A stretch of DNA of 64,000 nt. Origin: Metaclostridioides mangenotii (GTDB lineage: Bacteria > Bacillota > Clostridia > Peptostreptococcales > Peptostreptococcaceae). The position numbers and the translations under genes were made by a program. The DNA lies in NCBI RefSeq assembly GCF_017873185.1, contig NZ_JAGGJX010000005.1, positions 120,288 through 184,287 of the forward strand, written 5' to 3'. Each line of letters opens with the position of its first letter. Position 1 is the stretch's first letter. The notes under the pieces were generated by a model, which ran no database searches, was not told the origin of the DNA, and saw nothing but the letters and a program-made list of their open reading frames with translations. Positions 8,568 through 19,577 of this stretch are shown piece by piece.

Positions 8568-9452
8568 TTATAGTAAATCTGCATATTCTAATAATTCGGG
8601 AATTATATCCTCTGCCCCAATTGTCATAATATGTATACCGTCACATAGTTCCTCTGATTTTAATTTCTTTATCAATTCAGCAGTGATTTTTAATCCCTCT
8701 GTCTTCCAGTTTTCTTTGCATACTGATTCTAATCTTTCTATTTGATCTTCTGGAACGAATATTCCAGGAATCTTTTCATTCATCATTCTTGCCATACGAG
8801 GAGATTTTAAAGGAAGTACACCGCAAAGTATTTTGTAATCCATATCCTTTGTAATCTCTCTAAAGTTTCTCATTACTTCTATGTCAAATACAGCTTGAGT
8901 TTGAAAAAATTTCGCCCCTGTAATTATTTTCTTTCTCATCTTCATTATCTGTAAGTTTAAATTTGAATGTCCTGGAGAAATAACAGCTCCAAAATAAAAC
9001 TCTGGAGTTCCTTTTAACTCATTACCAGACATGTCAAAACCTGATGTTAATGTTTTTCCTGCTTGTAGTATTCCTACCGAGTCTAAATCAAATACGGCTT
9101 TTGCTTGTGGATGATCACCTAATGATGTATGATCACCTGTAATCGCCAGTATATTCTCAATACCAAATACTCCTGCTGATAACATTTCCCCTTGTAATGC
9201 AATTCTATTTCTGTCTCTTCCTGTCATCTGCAGAATAGGATCTAATCCCATATCTTTTATTACTTTACAGGTTGCTAAGGATGTAGCTCTCATCATTGAA
9301 AGCTGAAAATCTGTGACATTAATAGCATCGACTTTTCCACGAAGCAGCTCTGCACTTTCTTTTACTTTTTTGAAATCTATCCCCTTAGGTGGAGCAATCT
9401 CTGCTGTAATTACAAATTTTCCATCCTCTAATAATTTTTCAAATTTACTCAT
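8568..9452 (-). CDS. metF: Methylenetetrahydrofolate reductase, MetF type
   Basis: 294 residues forming the family's TIM barrel: FVITAEIAPPKG at the start, DAINVTDFQLSMMRATSLA, ENILAITGDHTSLGDHPQ and FFQTQAVFDIE. The second ATG (MSKFEK) is preferred because GGTGAG precedes it by five bases; an ATG four codons upstream is also possible. It reduces methylene-THF to methyl-THF in the Wood-Ljungdahl methyl branch, and pairs with MetV, encoded 27 bases upstream, in the MetFV enzyme of acetogens. Confidence 0.93.
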   Translation of the reverse strand: MSKFEKLLEDGKFVITAEIAPPKGIDFKKVKESAELLRGKVDAINVTDFQLSMMRATSLATCKVIKDMGLDPILQMTGRDRNRIALQGEMLSAGVFGIENILAITGDHTSLGDHPQAKAVFDLDSVGILQAGKTLTSGFDMSGNELKGTPEFYFGAVISPGHSNLNLQIMKMRKKIITGAKFFQTQAVFDIEVMRNFREITKDMDYKILCGVLPLKSPRMARMMNEKIPGIFVPEDQIERLESVCKENWKTEGLKITAELIKKLKSEELCDGIHIMTIGAEDIIPELLEYADLL

Positions 9453-9479
9453 AAATCTCACCATGCCCCCAACTAAAAA

Positions 9480-10154
9480 CTACATGCTTTTAGCTGTTCC
9501 CCTCTGTTTCCTATTGTCTAAACGTATTTTATTATTTTTTTTCGAAAAATCTTTAGGTCCTCTAACTTCACGTAAATTATCTAGTTGGCCAATCGGTTCT
9601 AATCTTTCGTATATTTTTACCCAAGCGCAATCGTTATTTTCATTGACTTCACACTTGCTATTTTGTGATCCACCACATGCACCGTTTATAAGTCCCTTTG
9701 CACAATCCGTCATCGGACATATTCCTCCAGTCCATCCAAGTTCGCACTTTCCGCAAGCTCTACAAGCTTCTTCGTACTTTCCAACTCTTTGGACTTCACC
9801 TATAAAAAGTGTATTATTTGCTGGATAGACTGGCTTGTTTTTTATAACTTTTGCCAGTGTTTGAGTTCCATCCCCACATGCCAGTGAAAGCACTGCATCA
9901 GCTTCTTCTATATCTTTCTCTAAAGCTTTAATATCTTTCTTTGTCTTTTGTAAATTACACGCAGGATCTAAAATCAATTGTTTTAAAACTTTTTTATTTA
10001 GTCCAATTAATTTTTTCTTCATATCATCAATCTCTGTCTCTCCACCGCTATTACAAGCAGCGGCACATTGATTACATCCAACTAGTATTAATTTTTCAGA
10101 TTTCCCAATCATCTCAAGTGTTTCTTTTATATCTTTATTTTCAGATATAATCAT
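9480..10154 (-). CDS. metV: MetV, Fe-S/zinc partner of methylene-THF reductase
   Basis: 224 residues, cysteine-rich. An N-terminal CNQCAAACNSGG motif (about 27-38) and a C-terminal cluster CRACGKCELGWTGG followed by CPMTDCAKG and NGACGG match the MetV/methylene-THF reductase C-terminal domain family. MetV binds metal centres and forms the MetFV complex that carries electrons to the MetF flavin. GGGGGG ribosome site 6 bases before the ATG. In the operon between folD and metF. Confidence 0.92.
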   Translation of the reverse strand: MIISENKDIKETLEMIGKSEKLILVGCNQCAAACNSGGETEIDDMKKKLIGLNKKVLKQLILDPACNLQKTKKDIKALEKDIEEADAVLSLACGDGTQTLAKVIKNKPVYPANNTLFIGEVQRVGKYEEACRACGKCELGWTGGICPMTDCAKGLINGACGGSQNSKCEVNENNDCAWVKIYERLEPIGQLDNLREVRGPKDFSKKNNKIRLDNRKQRGTAKSM

Positions 10155-10309
10155 AATTATCCCCCCATGAGCCCCTAGCCTACTGTCAATTTTTAAATTA
10201 TTCTTTAATCTTTAATCTTTAGTTAATCAATCTTATTTTTACTCTATCTGTTTAATATTTATCCTATCTAATTAATATGTATATTATGTCTTAACTGAAC
10301 TTTATCTAT

Positions 10310-11176
10310 TTAATTTTGTAATTTATAAGCTTTTAGTACATGTTTTGCCAAAATAGATGTAGTAACAGAACCCACACCAGCAGGTACAGGAGTTATAAGA
10401 GATGCTTTTAATGCTGCTTTTTCAGTATCTACATCTCCACATAAATTTCCTTCATCATCGACATTTATACCTACATCGATTACGACAGCACCGTCTTTTA
10501 CATAGCTATCATCAATCATTTTTGCCCTTCCAACCGCAGCAACAAGCACATCTGCATTAGAACAGACTTCAGAGAGCTTATCTGTTTTAGAATGGCAGAT
10601 TGTCACAGTAGCATTTTCATTTAAAAAAAGCATCGATACTGGCTTTCCGACTACTAAAGACCTCCCGACTACTGTAACATTTCTTCCTTTTAATTCTACT
10701 TCATAATGTTTTAAGATCTCAACAACAGCAGTAGGTGTGCATGGTGGAAACCCACCAAGGTCACCTTCTACAACTTTTGCCAAGTTTACTGGATTAAAGC
10801 AGTCTACATCTTTTTGAGGAGATACTTGGTATTTTATTTTTTTTTCATCTAAATGTTCTGGAAGAGGTCTAAAACAAAGTATTCCATTTGTTGCGTCGTC
10901 TTCATTTAATTTATTTAAAGTGTCTATGTATTCTTGTGTCGTTACATCTTCATTTAATACAACAACTTCAGTATCAATACCTATTTTGCCACATCTGTTT
11001 AGCGCTCCTCTTTCATATGACAAATCATCAGGTCGCTCTCCAACTCTGACTATAGCAAGTTTAGGCGATTTGCCTGAACTCTTTATAGTTTCCACATCTT
11101 TAATCAAATCTTCACTGATCTTATCAGCTACAGGTTTTCCCTTGATTATTTGCCCTTTTGTTGAATCAAACCTCAA
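10310..11176 (-). CDS. folD: FolD, methylene-THF dehydrogenase, probably without cyclohydrolase activity
   Basis: 288 residues. The start is the TTG 9 bases after GAGGAG; an earlier TTG abuts the site. Fold motifs are intact: PQKDVDCF, GGFPPCTPTA, GRSLVVGKP and a C-terminal PVPAGVGSVTT. However, the sequence after the active-site Tyr is YERGAL, where bifunctional FolD has Y-x3-K: the catalytic lysine (human K56) is Ala. ILVQLPLP is replaced by ILCFRPLP, so Gln100 is Arg. K56 is known to be essential for the cyclohydrolase step, while dehydrogenation tolerates its loss. With fchA adjacent, a dedicated dehydrogenase is the likely role. Confidence 0.93.
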   Translation of the reverse strand: MRFDSTKGQIIKGKPVADKISEDLIKDVETIKSSGKSPKLAIVRVGERPDDLSYERGALNRCGKIGIDTEVVVLNEDVTTQEYIDTLNKLNEDDATNGILCFRPLPEHLDEKKIKYQVSPQKDVDCFNPVNLAKVVEGDLGGFPPCTPTAVVEILKHYEVELKGRNVTVVGRSLVVGKPVSMLFLNENATVTICHSKTDKLSEVCSNADVLVAAVGRAKMIDDSYVKDGAVVIDVGINVDDEGNLCGDVDTEKAALKASLITPVPAGVGSVTTSILAKHVLKAYKLQN

Positions 11177-11206
11177 TATACACAACTCCTCTTTTACTTC
11201 TGGATT

Positions 11207-11839
11207 CTATTTTATTATTATCGCTTCTACTTTTGTATAAACTTCATCACAAATCTTTACACCATCTTCTACTAACTCATTTACTTCACTTTCAACTCTA
11301 TTCACGTATTCAAGATCTTTAATTGAGTTTGTGTTTATGAACACACATAACTTTGCCGATAAAATTGCAGCTCTAAGACATTGAACACCCACTCCAACAT
11401 CACTTATCAACAATCTAGAGCCCTTATCAACTAATTCTTCATGTAGCTTTATAGATTCATGACATGCTCTAACTATGTTTAAAGGAACTTCACAAGCTAT
11501 TTTAAGATTTCTCTCCATAGTTTCCTGCTTTATTTTTTTCTCTTCATCAGTTTCAGTTGGAAGACCATAAGCTTTTGATAAAGGTAAAAAGCACTCTGCA
11601 TCTTCGTCAATCATCTTAATCAATCTGTTTTCAAGTTCTTCTGCTTTTTTCAAAATTTCTTGTAGGCTTTCTTCGTACTCAGCATATTTTTTCTTTCCTA
11701 CAGTAAGGTTAGAAACCATACTGCTAAGCGCTACTCCTATTCCTCCGACTAATGCCGCTACACCCCCACCGCCTGGTACTGGCTCTTTCGATGCCAATTG
11801 GTTTACGAAGTCTACACAGCTTTTATTCGAAATTTTCAT
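11207..11839 (-). CDS. fchA: Methenyl-THF cyclohydrolase, FchA/FTCD-C family
   Basis: 210 residues, all-helical cyclodeaminase/cyclohydrolase family. The N-terminal PVPGGGGVAALVGGIGVALS and VGKKKYAEYE motifs and the DAECFLPLSKAYGLP block define it. It interconverts formyl- and methenyl-THF. Between fhs (116-base gap) and folD (30-base gap) as in clostridial acetogen-type operons. Confidence 0.94.
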   Translation of the reverse strand: MKISNKSCVDFVNQLASKEPVPGGGGVAALVGGIGVALSSMVSNLTVGKKKYAEYEESLQEILKKAEELENRLIKMIDEDAECFLPLSKAYGLPTETDEEKKIKQETMERNLKIACEVPLNIVRACHESIKLHEELVDKGSRLLISDVGVGVQCLRAAILSAKLCVFINTNSIKDLEYVNRVESEVNELVEDGVKICDEVYTKVEAIIIK

Positions 11840-11955
11840 CTAAAATCCTCCCACCAAATATTCCATAAGATTATAAATTGTCAAAAAATTGTTTATAATA
11901 TTATATATCTATACTATAGAATTGTAAATGTAATTTTAAAAAGTTAGTCATTCTA

Positions 11956-13632
<1,677 letters not shown>

Positions 13633-13998
13633 ACCTAATCGCCTCCTAAGCTTAAAATATAAAACTATTATTAGTTCGTATTTACAATTATACTATAATA
13701 TTTTAAGTTTAAATAGTAATAACTAAACTTTTATTGTATACAAAATACAAAGCTATTTTCCCATGTTTCAAGGAATTTCTTAAATTATATTCTTTTTTTA
13801 GATAAGTGCTTATATAAATCCAGTTTTTAATTCGCATTCCTTGTAATACTAAGGTATTTAGATTTATAAAACTATTTTGAAAATTCATATAAGTAAGTGT
13901 ACGAAAGTTGAATAGCTTAACTTTAACTTTATAGTAATAAATACATGCAAAATATTTGATACAAACTTTAATTTATAATTTATATTATATTTATCATT
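13633..13998. other. Intergenic region upstream of the fhs operon
   Basis: 366 AT-rich bases holding the promoter region of the minus-strand fhs operon on its left side and the 3' flank of the next gene on the right. I see no reading frame, riboswitch fold or strong terminator in it. Confidence 0.5.
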
Positions 13999-14820
13999 CT
14001 ATTTTTTATCTTTCTTTTTTAAATGTTCGGATTCTAATATATAATATCTCGCGAATATAACTACTGTAATAGTCCCTAATACAATAGATACCTTAGTTTC
14101 TAGATCATAATACCATTGATTTTTATATTTTATTAAATAATAGCACGTTTGTCCTAGTTCGTTCTTTTTGGTTTCTCCATCAAAGCTAAGATACTCTTCA
14201 GGTTCTTTAGATCCATAATGATATATAAGATTTTTTTCTCTCCCATTATACTTTTCCTCAAGATTTGGAAGATTTGTAATTTCATATTTGTTTTTTATTT
14301 TCGAAACATTTTCTGGTTGTAATTCAGGTATGTAGTTTATCTGATTGTAAATATCTATTGAAGCTATTTGATCGAACTCGCTTTCATCTAATAATTTATC
14401 TAGTCGACTTTTAAAGCTTGTGATATTATTAATATTATTTGATTTCGTAATTGCGTATAATCTATCTCTAAGTTTCTCTTCAACTTTTGAAGACTTTATT
14501 GACTCTATTGATAGAGATATATTATTATATCCCATAAATAAACTAATAATCGTTAAAACTAAAAATATTAAAAATATATTTCTGATTTTTTTCAGATTAC
14601 TCTTTTCAATATATTCTGTATTTATCTCTTCAGTCATCTCACTCCCTCCGTCAAACCTACTAATAGCTTCTTTAATAGCATCATCTTCACTATAGCCTTT
14701 ATTTATAAGCTCATTTACAGATTCAATCAGATGCTCTCTCATCTCTTCTTTTAATTCAATAATTTCATTACTCTTGCTGTTTTTATACAGTCTATTCAAA
14801 TATTCATCAATAGCTTTCAT
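13999..14820 (-). CDS. Permease-prefix-domain membrane protein, partner of PadR regulator
   Basis: 273 residues. The N-terminal 70 residues (EYLNRLY, LKEEMREHL, LINKGYSEDDAIKEAISRFD) form the small helical permease-prefix/DUF1700-like domain. One membrane helix follows at about 78-97, then an extracellular region of about 140 residues and a second helix near 250. Encoded 3 bases after the PadR gene, so co-transcribed. Such pairs sense envelope conditions through unknown mechanisms; exact function not known. Confidence 0.7.
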   Translation of the reverse strand: MKAIDEYLNRLYKNSKSNEIIELKEEMREHLIESVNELINKGYSEDDAIKEAISRFDGGSEMTEEINTEYIEKSNLKKIRNIFLIFLVLTIISLFMGYNNISLSIESIKSSKVEEKLRDRLYAITKSNNINNITSFKSRLDKLLDESEFDQIASIDIYNQINYIPELQPENVSKIKNKYEITNLPNLEEKYNGREKNLIYHYGSKEPEEYLSFDGETKKNELGQTCYYLIKYKNQWYYDLETKVSIVLGTITVVIFARYYILESEHLKKKDKK

Positions 14821-14823
14821 ACA

Positions 14824-15150
14824 CTATCTCTCCTCCCCCAAAAATTCGTTTATAACATCTTGAATAAAATACCACTCTCGTTTTTTAATCTCTAAAAATT
14901 CCTTTCCTTCTTCGGTTAAATTATAGTACTTTCTCCTTCCTCCTGAACTTTCACTACCCCAATAGGATTTTATAATTCCTTTGCCTTCCATCCTTTTAAG
15001 AGCTAAATACATAGTCCCTTCCTTTAACTCAAATGAACTTCTATCCCGTACATTCTTAGCTATTTCATAACCATAGCAATCTTTGTCTTTAAGTATAGCA
15101 AGTATCAAAGTATCGATATGGCCTTTTAAAACTTCCTTGTTTAATTCCAA
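14824..15150 (-). CDS. PadR-family transcriptional regulator
   Basis: 108 residues; TTG start after AGGTGA. Winged-helix PadR features: LKGHIDTLILAILKDKDCYGYEIAKNV-type first half, then LKEGTMYLALKRME and GRRKYYNLTEEGKEFL for the wing. The family usually represses its own operon and responds to small molecules or envelope stress. It leads a two-gene operon with the permease-prefix protein. Two copies of a 12-base element lie in its promoter. Confidence 0.9.
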   Translation of the reverse strand: MELNKEVLKGHIDTLILAILKDKDCYGYEIAKNVRDRSSFELKEGTMYLALKRMEGKGIIKSYWGSESSGGRRKYYNLTEEGKEFLEIKKREWYFIQDVINEFLGEER

Positions 15151-15173
15151 TTAAATTCACCTACTTTTTATAT

Positions 15174-15227
15174 TACTCTATAATGTAAAGTACTTATTAT
15201 TATAATAATTCATAGTACTCTATAATG
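15174..15227. promoter_or_regulatory. Candidate PadR operator pair
   Basis: The element CATTATAGAGTA (minus strand) occurs twice, at 15174-15185 and 15216-15227. The start-to-start spacing is 42 bases, four helical turns. The pair brackets a TTGCAT/TATTAT-like promoter directly upstream of the PadR gene, so it is a good candidate for autoregulation. Confidence 0.5.
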
Positions 15228-15248
15228 CAAGGCTATTTTACATAAAAA

Positions 15249-15319
15249 TTTCTGTATATAATTTTAATGAAATTATATACAGAAAAAGATAGTATTAATG
15301 TGTTATCCACTTAATACTA
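15249..15319 (-). terminator. Double terminator after phosphate butyryltransferase
   Basis: Two hairpins in series on the minus strand. The first is 15290-15319 (TAGTATTAA arms, followed by TCTTTTTC). The second is 15249-15285, a 16-bp perfect stem with a five-base loop followed by TTTTTATG. Together they close the ptb transcript. Confidence 0.7.
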
Positions 15320-15369
15320 CCTTTTAATCAAACCTTTTTATCGTTTTAAATTTACAAAATTTAGTATGC

Positions 15370-16275
15370 TTACTTAGTTGCTATTAATGCCCCATAAGCT
15401 ATTGAATACAGCTTAGATTCATGAGAATCAGCTCTCGATGTGAGCACTATAGGCGCCTTAGCCCCCATAACTATTCCAGCCGATTTTGAATCAGCCATAT
15501 AAGTAAGAGCCTTGCCAATTCCATTTCCGACTTCAATAGTTGGAACTAGTAAAACATCTACATCTCCCGATATCTTACTCTTAAATCCTTTTACCTCGGC
15601 AGCTTCTTTCGATACTGCTAAGTCAAATGCAAGAGGACCTTCTACTATGACGTCTTTCCCAAACCTTCCATTTGCGCAAGCTTGGGCTAGCAAGTCTGCA
15701 TCAACTGTAGCCTGCATCTTAGGATTTACTTTTTCTTTTGCCGCTAAACAAGCTACTTTTACTTTGCATACTCCTAGAGCCTTGGCAGCTTTTATAGAGT
15801 TCTCAAGTATTTGTTCTTTTTGCTCATAGTTTGGAGCTATATTCATACCTCCATCAGTTATAAGCATTAATTTGTGGTACTCATCTAGCTCGTATATCAT
15901 TACATGACTTAGTAGATTATCAGTTCTAAGACCGTATTCTTTATTTAATACTTCTTTTAGTAAAATTGATGTATCTAAAAGCCCCTTCATAACATAATCT
16001 GCCTCGTTCTGAGATACCAATTTAACCGCTATCTCAGCACATTTTTGTAGATCATTTTCATCGATAATTCTTATTCCTGTCAAGTCAAATCCAATTTCTT
16101 TAGATATTTTTTCAATTCTGTCGTTATTACCGACTAATATAGGAGTTATAATGCCTCTTTCTACAGCATCCTTTATTGCCATCAAAACTTCTTCATCGTG
16201 TGCCGCTGCTACTGAAAGTATTCCTCTATTCGTTCCTTCAAGTTGCTTGAACATATCATCTAGTTTCTTAATCAA
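15370..16275 (-). CDS. ptb: Phosphate butyryltransferase
   Basis: 301 residues, the usual length for Ptb. TTG start behind AGGGGGGA. Family motifs: ILSVAAAHDEEVL, YVMKGLLDTSILLKEVLN, SHVMIYEL, LITDGGMNIAPN and the C-terminal DVLLVPTIEVGNGIGKALTYM. It exchanges phosphate for CoA on butyryl-CoA (or a branched acyl-CoA), the step before butyrate kinase yields ATP. No buk is adjacent; the enzyme may act with a kinase elsewhere or on branched-chain acyl-CoA from amino-acid fermentation. Confidence 0.88.
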   Translation of the reverse strand: MIKKLDDMFKQLEGTNRGILSVAAAHDEEVLMAIKDAVERGIITPILVGNNDRIEKISKEIGFDLTGIRIIDENDLQKCAEIAVKLVSQNEADYVMKGLLDTSILLKEVLNKEYGLRTDNLLSHVMIYELDEYHKLMLITDGGMNIAPNYEQKEQILENSIKAAKALGVCKVKVACLAAKEKVNPKMQATVDADLLAQACANGRFGKDVIVEGPLAFDLAVSKEAAEVKGFKSKISGDVDVLLVPTIEVGNGIGKALTYMADSKSAGIVMGAKAPIVLTSRADSHESKLYSIAYGALIATK

Positions 16276-16321
16276 TTAAAATCCCCCCTAATATTATTTT
16301 CTAATATCTGTCAGATTCTAC

Positions 16322-17467
16322 TTATTGTCTAAATTTATTTATTTCATGTAGACAAGCTATTGTTACTTCATCTTCTGGATTTAACTCATGTGCATGTTCT
16401 ACATAATATATTGCCTCATTTAATTCTCCATTGTTGAGATATGCCATTCCTAGGTTACATAAAATCTCTGGATCTTCTTTTAACTTAGCTGCTTTTTGGA
16501 AAAATTCTATTGCTCCATTTAAATTTCCTGTCTGCGCCTCTAAAAGTCCAAGCTCTACCATGGCATCCACTTGCTCTGGCTTTAGTATAAGTATCTTTTC
16601 GAAGTATTTTTTTGCATCTTCGACATCTCCAATGTCTTTATAACCAAGACCTATCATAAATAATAAGTTCCACCAATCAGAATACTCTTCTTCCAAAGGT
16701 AATAGCTTTTCAAGTCCTTCTTTTCCTTTTCCTTGGAAAATTAGGTTGTACCCTTGCTCATACTGAACTTTAAAGTCCATCTTCCCTAAGTTTTCTTGAA
16801 GCTCAGCATAAAGATCTTCTTCAATACCTAAGCTTATCGCCTTTTCCCAAGTAAGCTTTGACTTAGTATACTGGGCTTGGTTGTAATAATGATAACCTAG
16901 ATGATAGTATGCAAGTGCAAAGCTTTCGTCTATATCTACAACTTTTTCAAGTTTATCTACAGCTTCTAATAAGAATTTGCCCATAGCCTCTTCTTCAGTA
17001 TCTTTTTGGTATTGTTTCGCCAATTCTTGGCATACAATTGCGTAATGGTATATTCCATCCAAATCTTCTGAAAACATAGTAATTAATGCCTTTAAATAGA
17101 TCAAAGCATCTTTATATTCTCCTATCTCGAAGTACTTTCTAGACATAAATCCCATGTAAGCTTTTAAATCTAGGTCAGTTTTTGATTCAAGTGCCTTCAA
17201 AAATTTCTCGTATTCTATGTTGTGTTTAAAATTACTGTCTATACCCATTATAAAAATCATCGCATCTGCAAGTGACATCGAACTAATTCTGTCTTGTGCA
17301 GTGTTCTCTTTAATTCCCTTTACAAGCACTTCATTTTTAATAGGTACATCAATGCCACCTCTTGGTATTTCATAACCATCTAGATGGAAGTCACTATCGT
17401 CTTTTATTGTAATAAAGGCTAGTTCTTCAGCTTTGCCAAGTATATATTTTTCTATTAAAAATTTCAT
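16322..17467 (-). CDS. Tetratricopeptide-repeat protein
   Basis: 381 residues. The start is the ATG of MKFLIEKYILG, 6 bases after a perfect AGGAGG; an in-frame ATG upstream would overlap the previous gene. The first 110 residues are not TPR. From about 115 on at least five TPR units are visible, for example YHYAIVCQELAKQY, ALAYYHLGYHYYNQAQY, DAMVELGLLEAQTGNL and EILCNLGMAYLNNGEL. Probably a scaffolding protein. It follows the radical-SAM gene by 10 bases, so the two are likely co-expressed. Confidence 0.8.
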   Translation of the reverse strand: MKFLIEKYILGKAEELAFITIKDDSDFHLDGYEIPRGGIDVPIKNEVLVKGIKENTAQDRISSMSLADAMIFIMGIDSNFKHNIEYEKFLKALESKTDLDLKAYMGFMSRKYFEIGEYKDALIYLKALITMFSEDLDGIYHYAIVCQELAKQYQKDTEEEAMGKFLLEAVDKLEKVVDIDESFALAYYHLGYHYYNQAQYTKSKLTWEKAISLGIEEDLYAELQENLGKMDFKVQYEQGYNLIFQGKGKEGLEKLLPLEEEYSDWWNLLFMIGLGYKDIGDVEDAKKYFEKILILKPEQVDAMVELGLLEAQTGNLNGAIEFFQKAAKLKEDPEILCNLGMAYLNNGELNEAIYYVEHAHELNPEDEVTIACLHEINKFRQ

Positions 17468-17477
17468 GAAATACCTC

Positions 17478-19262
17478 CTATATTTGTATGCTGTAAGCCT
17501 TGGATTTATCAAATATTTTTTTGTTTCCATACTCAAATAGCACTACATTTCTGTCTTTTATCGCTTCACTGTCTATATTTTCTTTTAAATCTATCACATT
17601 GTAATCAAATACCTCAAAATGAACATATTTTATTATATTTTTAGCTGGTGTATTTTCATATTCTGGTAGATATTTCTTTAGATTTTCTTCTTCTTTTAAG
17701 AACATATGGCATCTGTTTTTAAAGTCATCTAGCTCTTCTCTTGCAAAGAAATTAGGAATATTTGAACTCTTTCCAAGTGATACATAGTCGTACTTTAGAA
17801 TATCTCTAAATAGTTCTTTCTCTATACCGATTTCTTCATAGTAGAAATCAAGTAGTATTTTATACAACTGATTTTTTCCTTGAGCTAAATCGAAATATCC
17901 ATTTTTATCAAAGTACGTAGCAAAAGATTCGAAGAATTTAAATGGACTTTCACTGTAAAATTTATTTATAATAAACTTCATTGAAAGTAAAAAGTTTTTA
18001 GAGTTATAATACCTTTCGAGTACATCCTCTATATCTTTTAATTTAAGTATATCAGAATAACTCATATAATCGTTATAAAGTACCTCATATGGAGGATAAT
18101 CTTTATACTTAAATCCATGCTTGTCTGCGGTTTCTCTAATGCCCGTCCCTTTTATCATTTTAAGGAAACCGAGTTGTAGCTGCTCTATATTTAAATTAAA
18201 TACGTCGTTAAAAGAGTTCTCAAAACTATTATAATCTTCATAAGGTAGCCCTGCAATCAAATCAAGGTGTTGGTGAATATTTCTATAAGACTCTACAGTC
18301 TTTACAACTTGCGATAATCTCTCGAAATCGTCTCTTCTTCCAACTTCTTCTAGGGTCTTATCATTTGTAGACTGAACACCTATCTCAAACTGGAACAATC
18401 CCTCTTTGCAATCCTTTAAAAACTCGAGCATTTCGTCGTCTATCAAATAAGCTGTTACCTCGAAATGATATGTTGTGTATCCATTGTCGTTTTCCATAAG
18501 AAACTTCATTATTTCCATCGCTGTTTTTCGGTCTGCATTAAATGTTCTATCAATAAACTTAATTTGAGAAACTCTTGCCTCAATAAGCGCCTTTAAATCT
18601 TCTTTGATCCTGTCAGTACTAAAGTATCTAAGACCTTTTAAAGTAGATGATAAACAGTACTGACAGTTAAATGGACATCCCCTAGATGATTCGTAGTACA
18701 CTATTTTATTTTCGTACTCTTCTCTATTTATATCTTTATATGGACTAGGTATAATATCTAAATTTTCAATAAGTTCCATAGGATCGTTCATTACTATTTT
18801 TCCGCTGTTTTTACCATTAATTTGATTTGGTTCTTTTTCTCTATAAACAATTCCATTTACTTCATCTATATTGAGTTCTCCTTTTAGATGGCGAACTAGA
18901 TCTCTAAATATTTTTTCACCTTCACCGTAAAGTATATAATCGACAAAGTCGTATTTCTCCATTGCATTTACACTATCGTAACTAACTTCTGGTCCACCAA
19001 GTGCTATCTTTGTATATTTAGATACTTTTTTTAAATTATCACATAATCTTACTATATCTTCAATATTCCATATATATGTTGAAAATAGTATCACATCGTA
19101 ATTATGTCTATATAAATCTTTTAAAATATAGTCTAAATCGTTATTTATTGTATATTCGCGTATTTCAATGTCGGCGATGTCTTTTACAAATTCTTTTAAA
19201 TACCTTATGGCTAGGTTTGTATGAATAAACTTTGAATTCAAAGTTGTAAGTAATATTTTCAA
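17478..19262 (-). CDS. B12-binding-domain radical SAM protein (DUF4080 type)
   Basis: 594 residues. The TTG start giving MKILLTTLNSKFIHTNL follows GAGGTG by 6 bases. The N-terminal 140 residues resemble a cobalamin-binding Rossmann domain (VILFSTYIWNIED, IALGGPEVSYD, YILYGEGE). The radical SAM core has the cluster motif CPFNCQYC (about 190) and FIDRTFNADR. The C-terminal region matches DUF4080 proteins. Family members are presumed methyltransferases or rearrangement enzymes with unknown substrates. Paired with the TPR gene. Confidence 0.87.
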   Translation of the reverse strand: MKILLTTLNSKFIHTNLAIRYLKEFVKDIADIEIREYTINNDLDYILKDLYRHNYDVILFSTYIWNIEDIVRLCDNLKKVSKYTKIALGGPEVSYDSVNAMEKYDFVDYILYGEGEKIFRDLVRHLKGELNIDEVNGIVYREKEPNQINGKNSGKIVMNDPMELIENLDIIPSPYKDINREEYENKIVYYESSRGCPFNCQYCLSSTLKGLRYFSTDRIKEDLKALIEARVSQIKFIDRTFNADRKTAMEIMKFLMENDNGYTTYHFEVTAYLIDDEMLEFLKDCKEGLFQFEIGVQSTNDKTLEEVGRRDDFERLSQVVKTVESYRNIHQHLDLIAGLPYEDYNSFENSFNDVFNLNIEQLQLGFLKMIKGTGIRETADKHGFKYKDYPPYEVLYNDYMSYSDILKLKDIEDVLERYYNSKNFLLSMKFIINKFYSESPFKFFESFATYFDKNGYFDLAQGKNQLYKILLDFYYEEIGIEKELFRDILKYDYVSLGKSSNIPNFFAREELDDFKNRCHMFLKEEENLKKYLPEYENTPAKNIIKYVHFEVFDYNVIDLKENIDSEAIKDRNVVLFEYGNKKIFDKSKAYSIQI

Positions 19263-19364
19263 ATTTTTCACCTCTTTTTAAAATTATACTATTTTTTAAC
19301 GTGTTTATGGGTTAAAATGATATATGTATAAAAAATATTATTATTTTAAGAAAGGAAGTTGATT

Positions 19365-19574
19365 ATGGAATCAATAGATAAAGTGTCTATAGACTCACTA
19401 TCGAAAAAAGACCTGCTGCTTATAATTAAAGCATTAGAATTTACTAATGAAACTACTAAGCTTGATGATTTTATCGACCTTAGAAATAATATAGTTAAAG
19501 AATTATGCTTCTTAACTAACACTACTGAAAGTGACTTTATAAATTATTTAGAAACTCACAGTAATAATATTTAG
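19365..19574 (+). CDS. Small hypothetical protein
   Basis: 69 residues. AAAGGAAG lies 6 bases before the ATG at 19365, better placed than a TTG two codons earlier. Acidic and helical (SLSKKDLLLIIKALEF, LRNNIVKELCFL), soluble, no recognised family. Its stop lies 3 bases before the convergent end of the next gene. Probably real given the ribosome site and normal codon use. Confidence 0.6.
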   Translation: MESIDKVSIDSLSKKDLLLIIKALEFTNETTKLDDFIDLRNNIVKELCFLTNTTESDFINYLETHSNNI

Positions 19575-19577
19575 TCA

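Noticed and set aside
9313..9828. Plus-strand open frame of 171 codons across metF and metV
   Set aside because: It crosses two well-supported minus-strand genes and has no recognisable domain.
13633..13998. Tetrahydrofolate riboswitch upstream of fhs
   Set aside because: I looked for the conserved folate-riboswitch core and did not find it.
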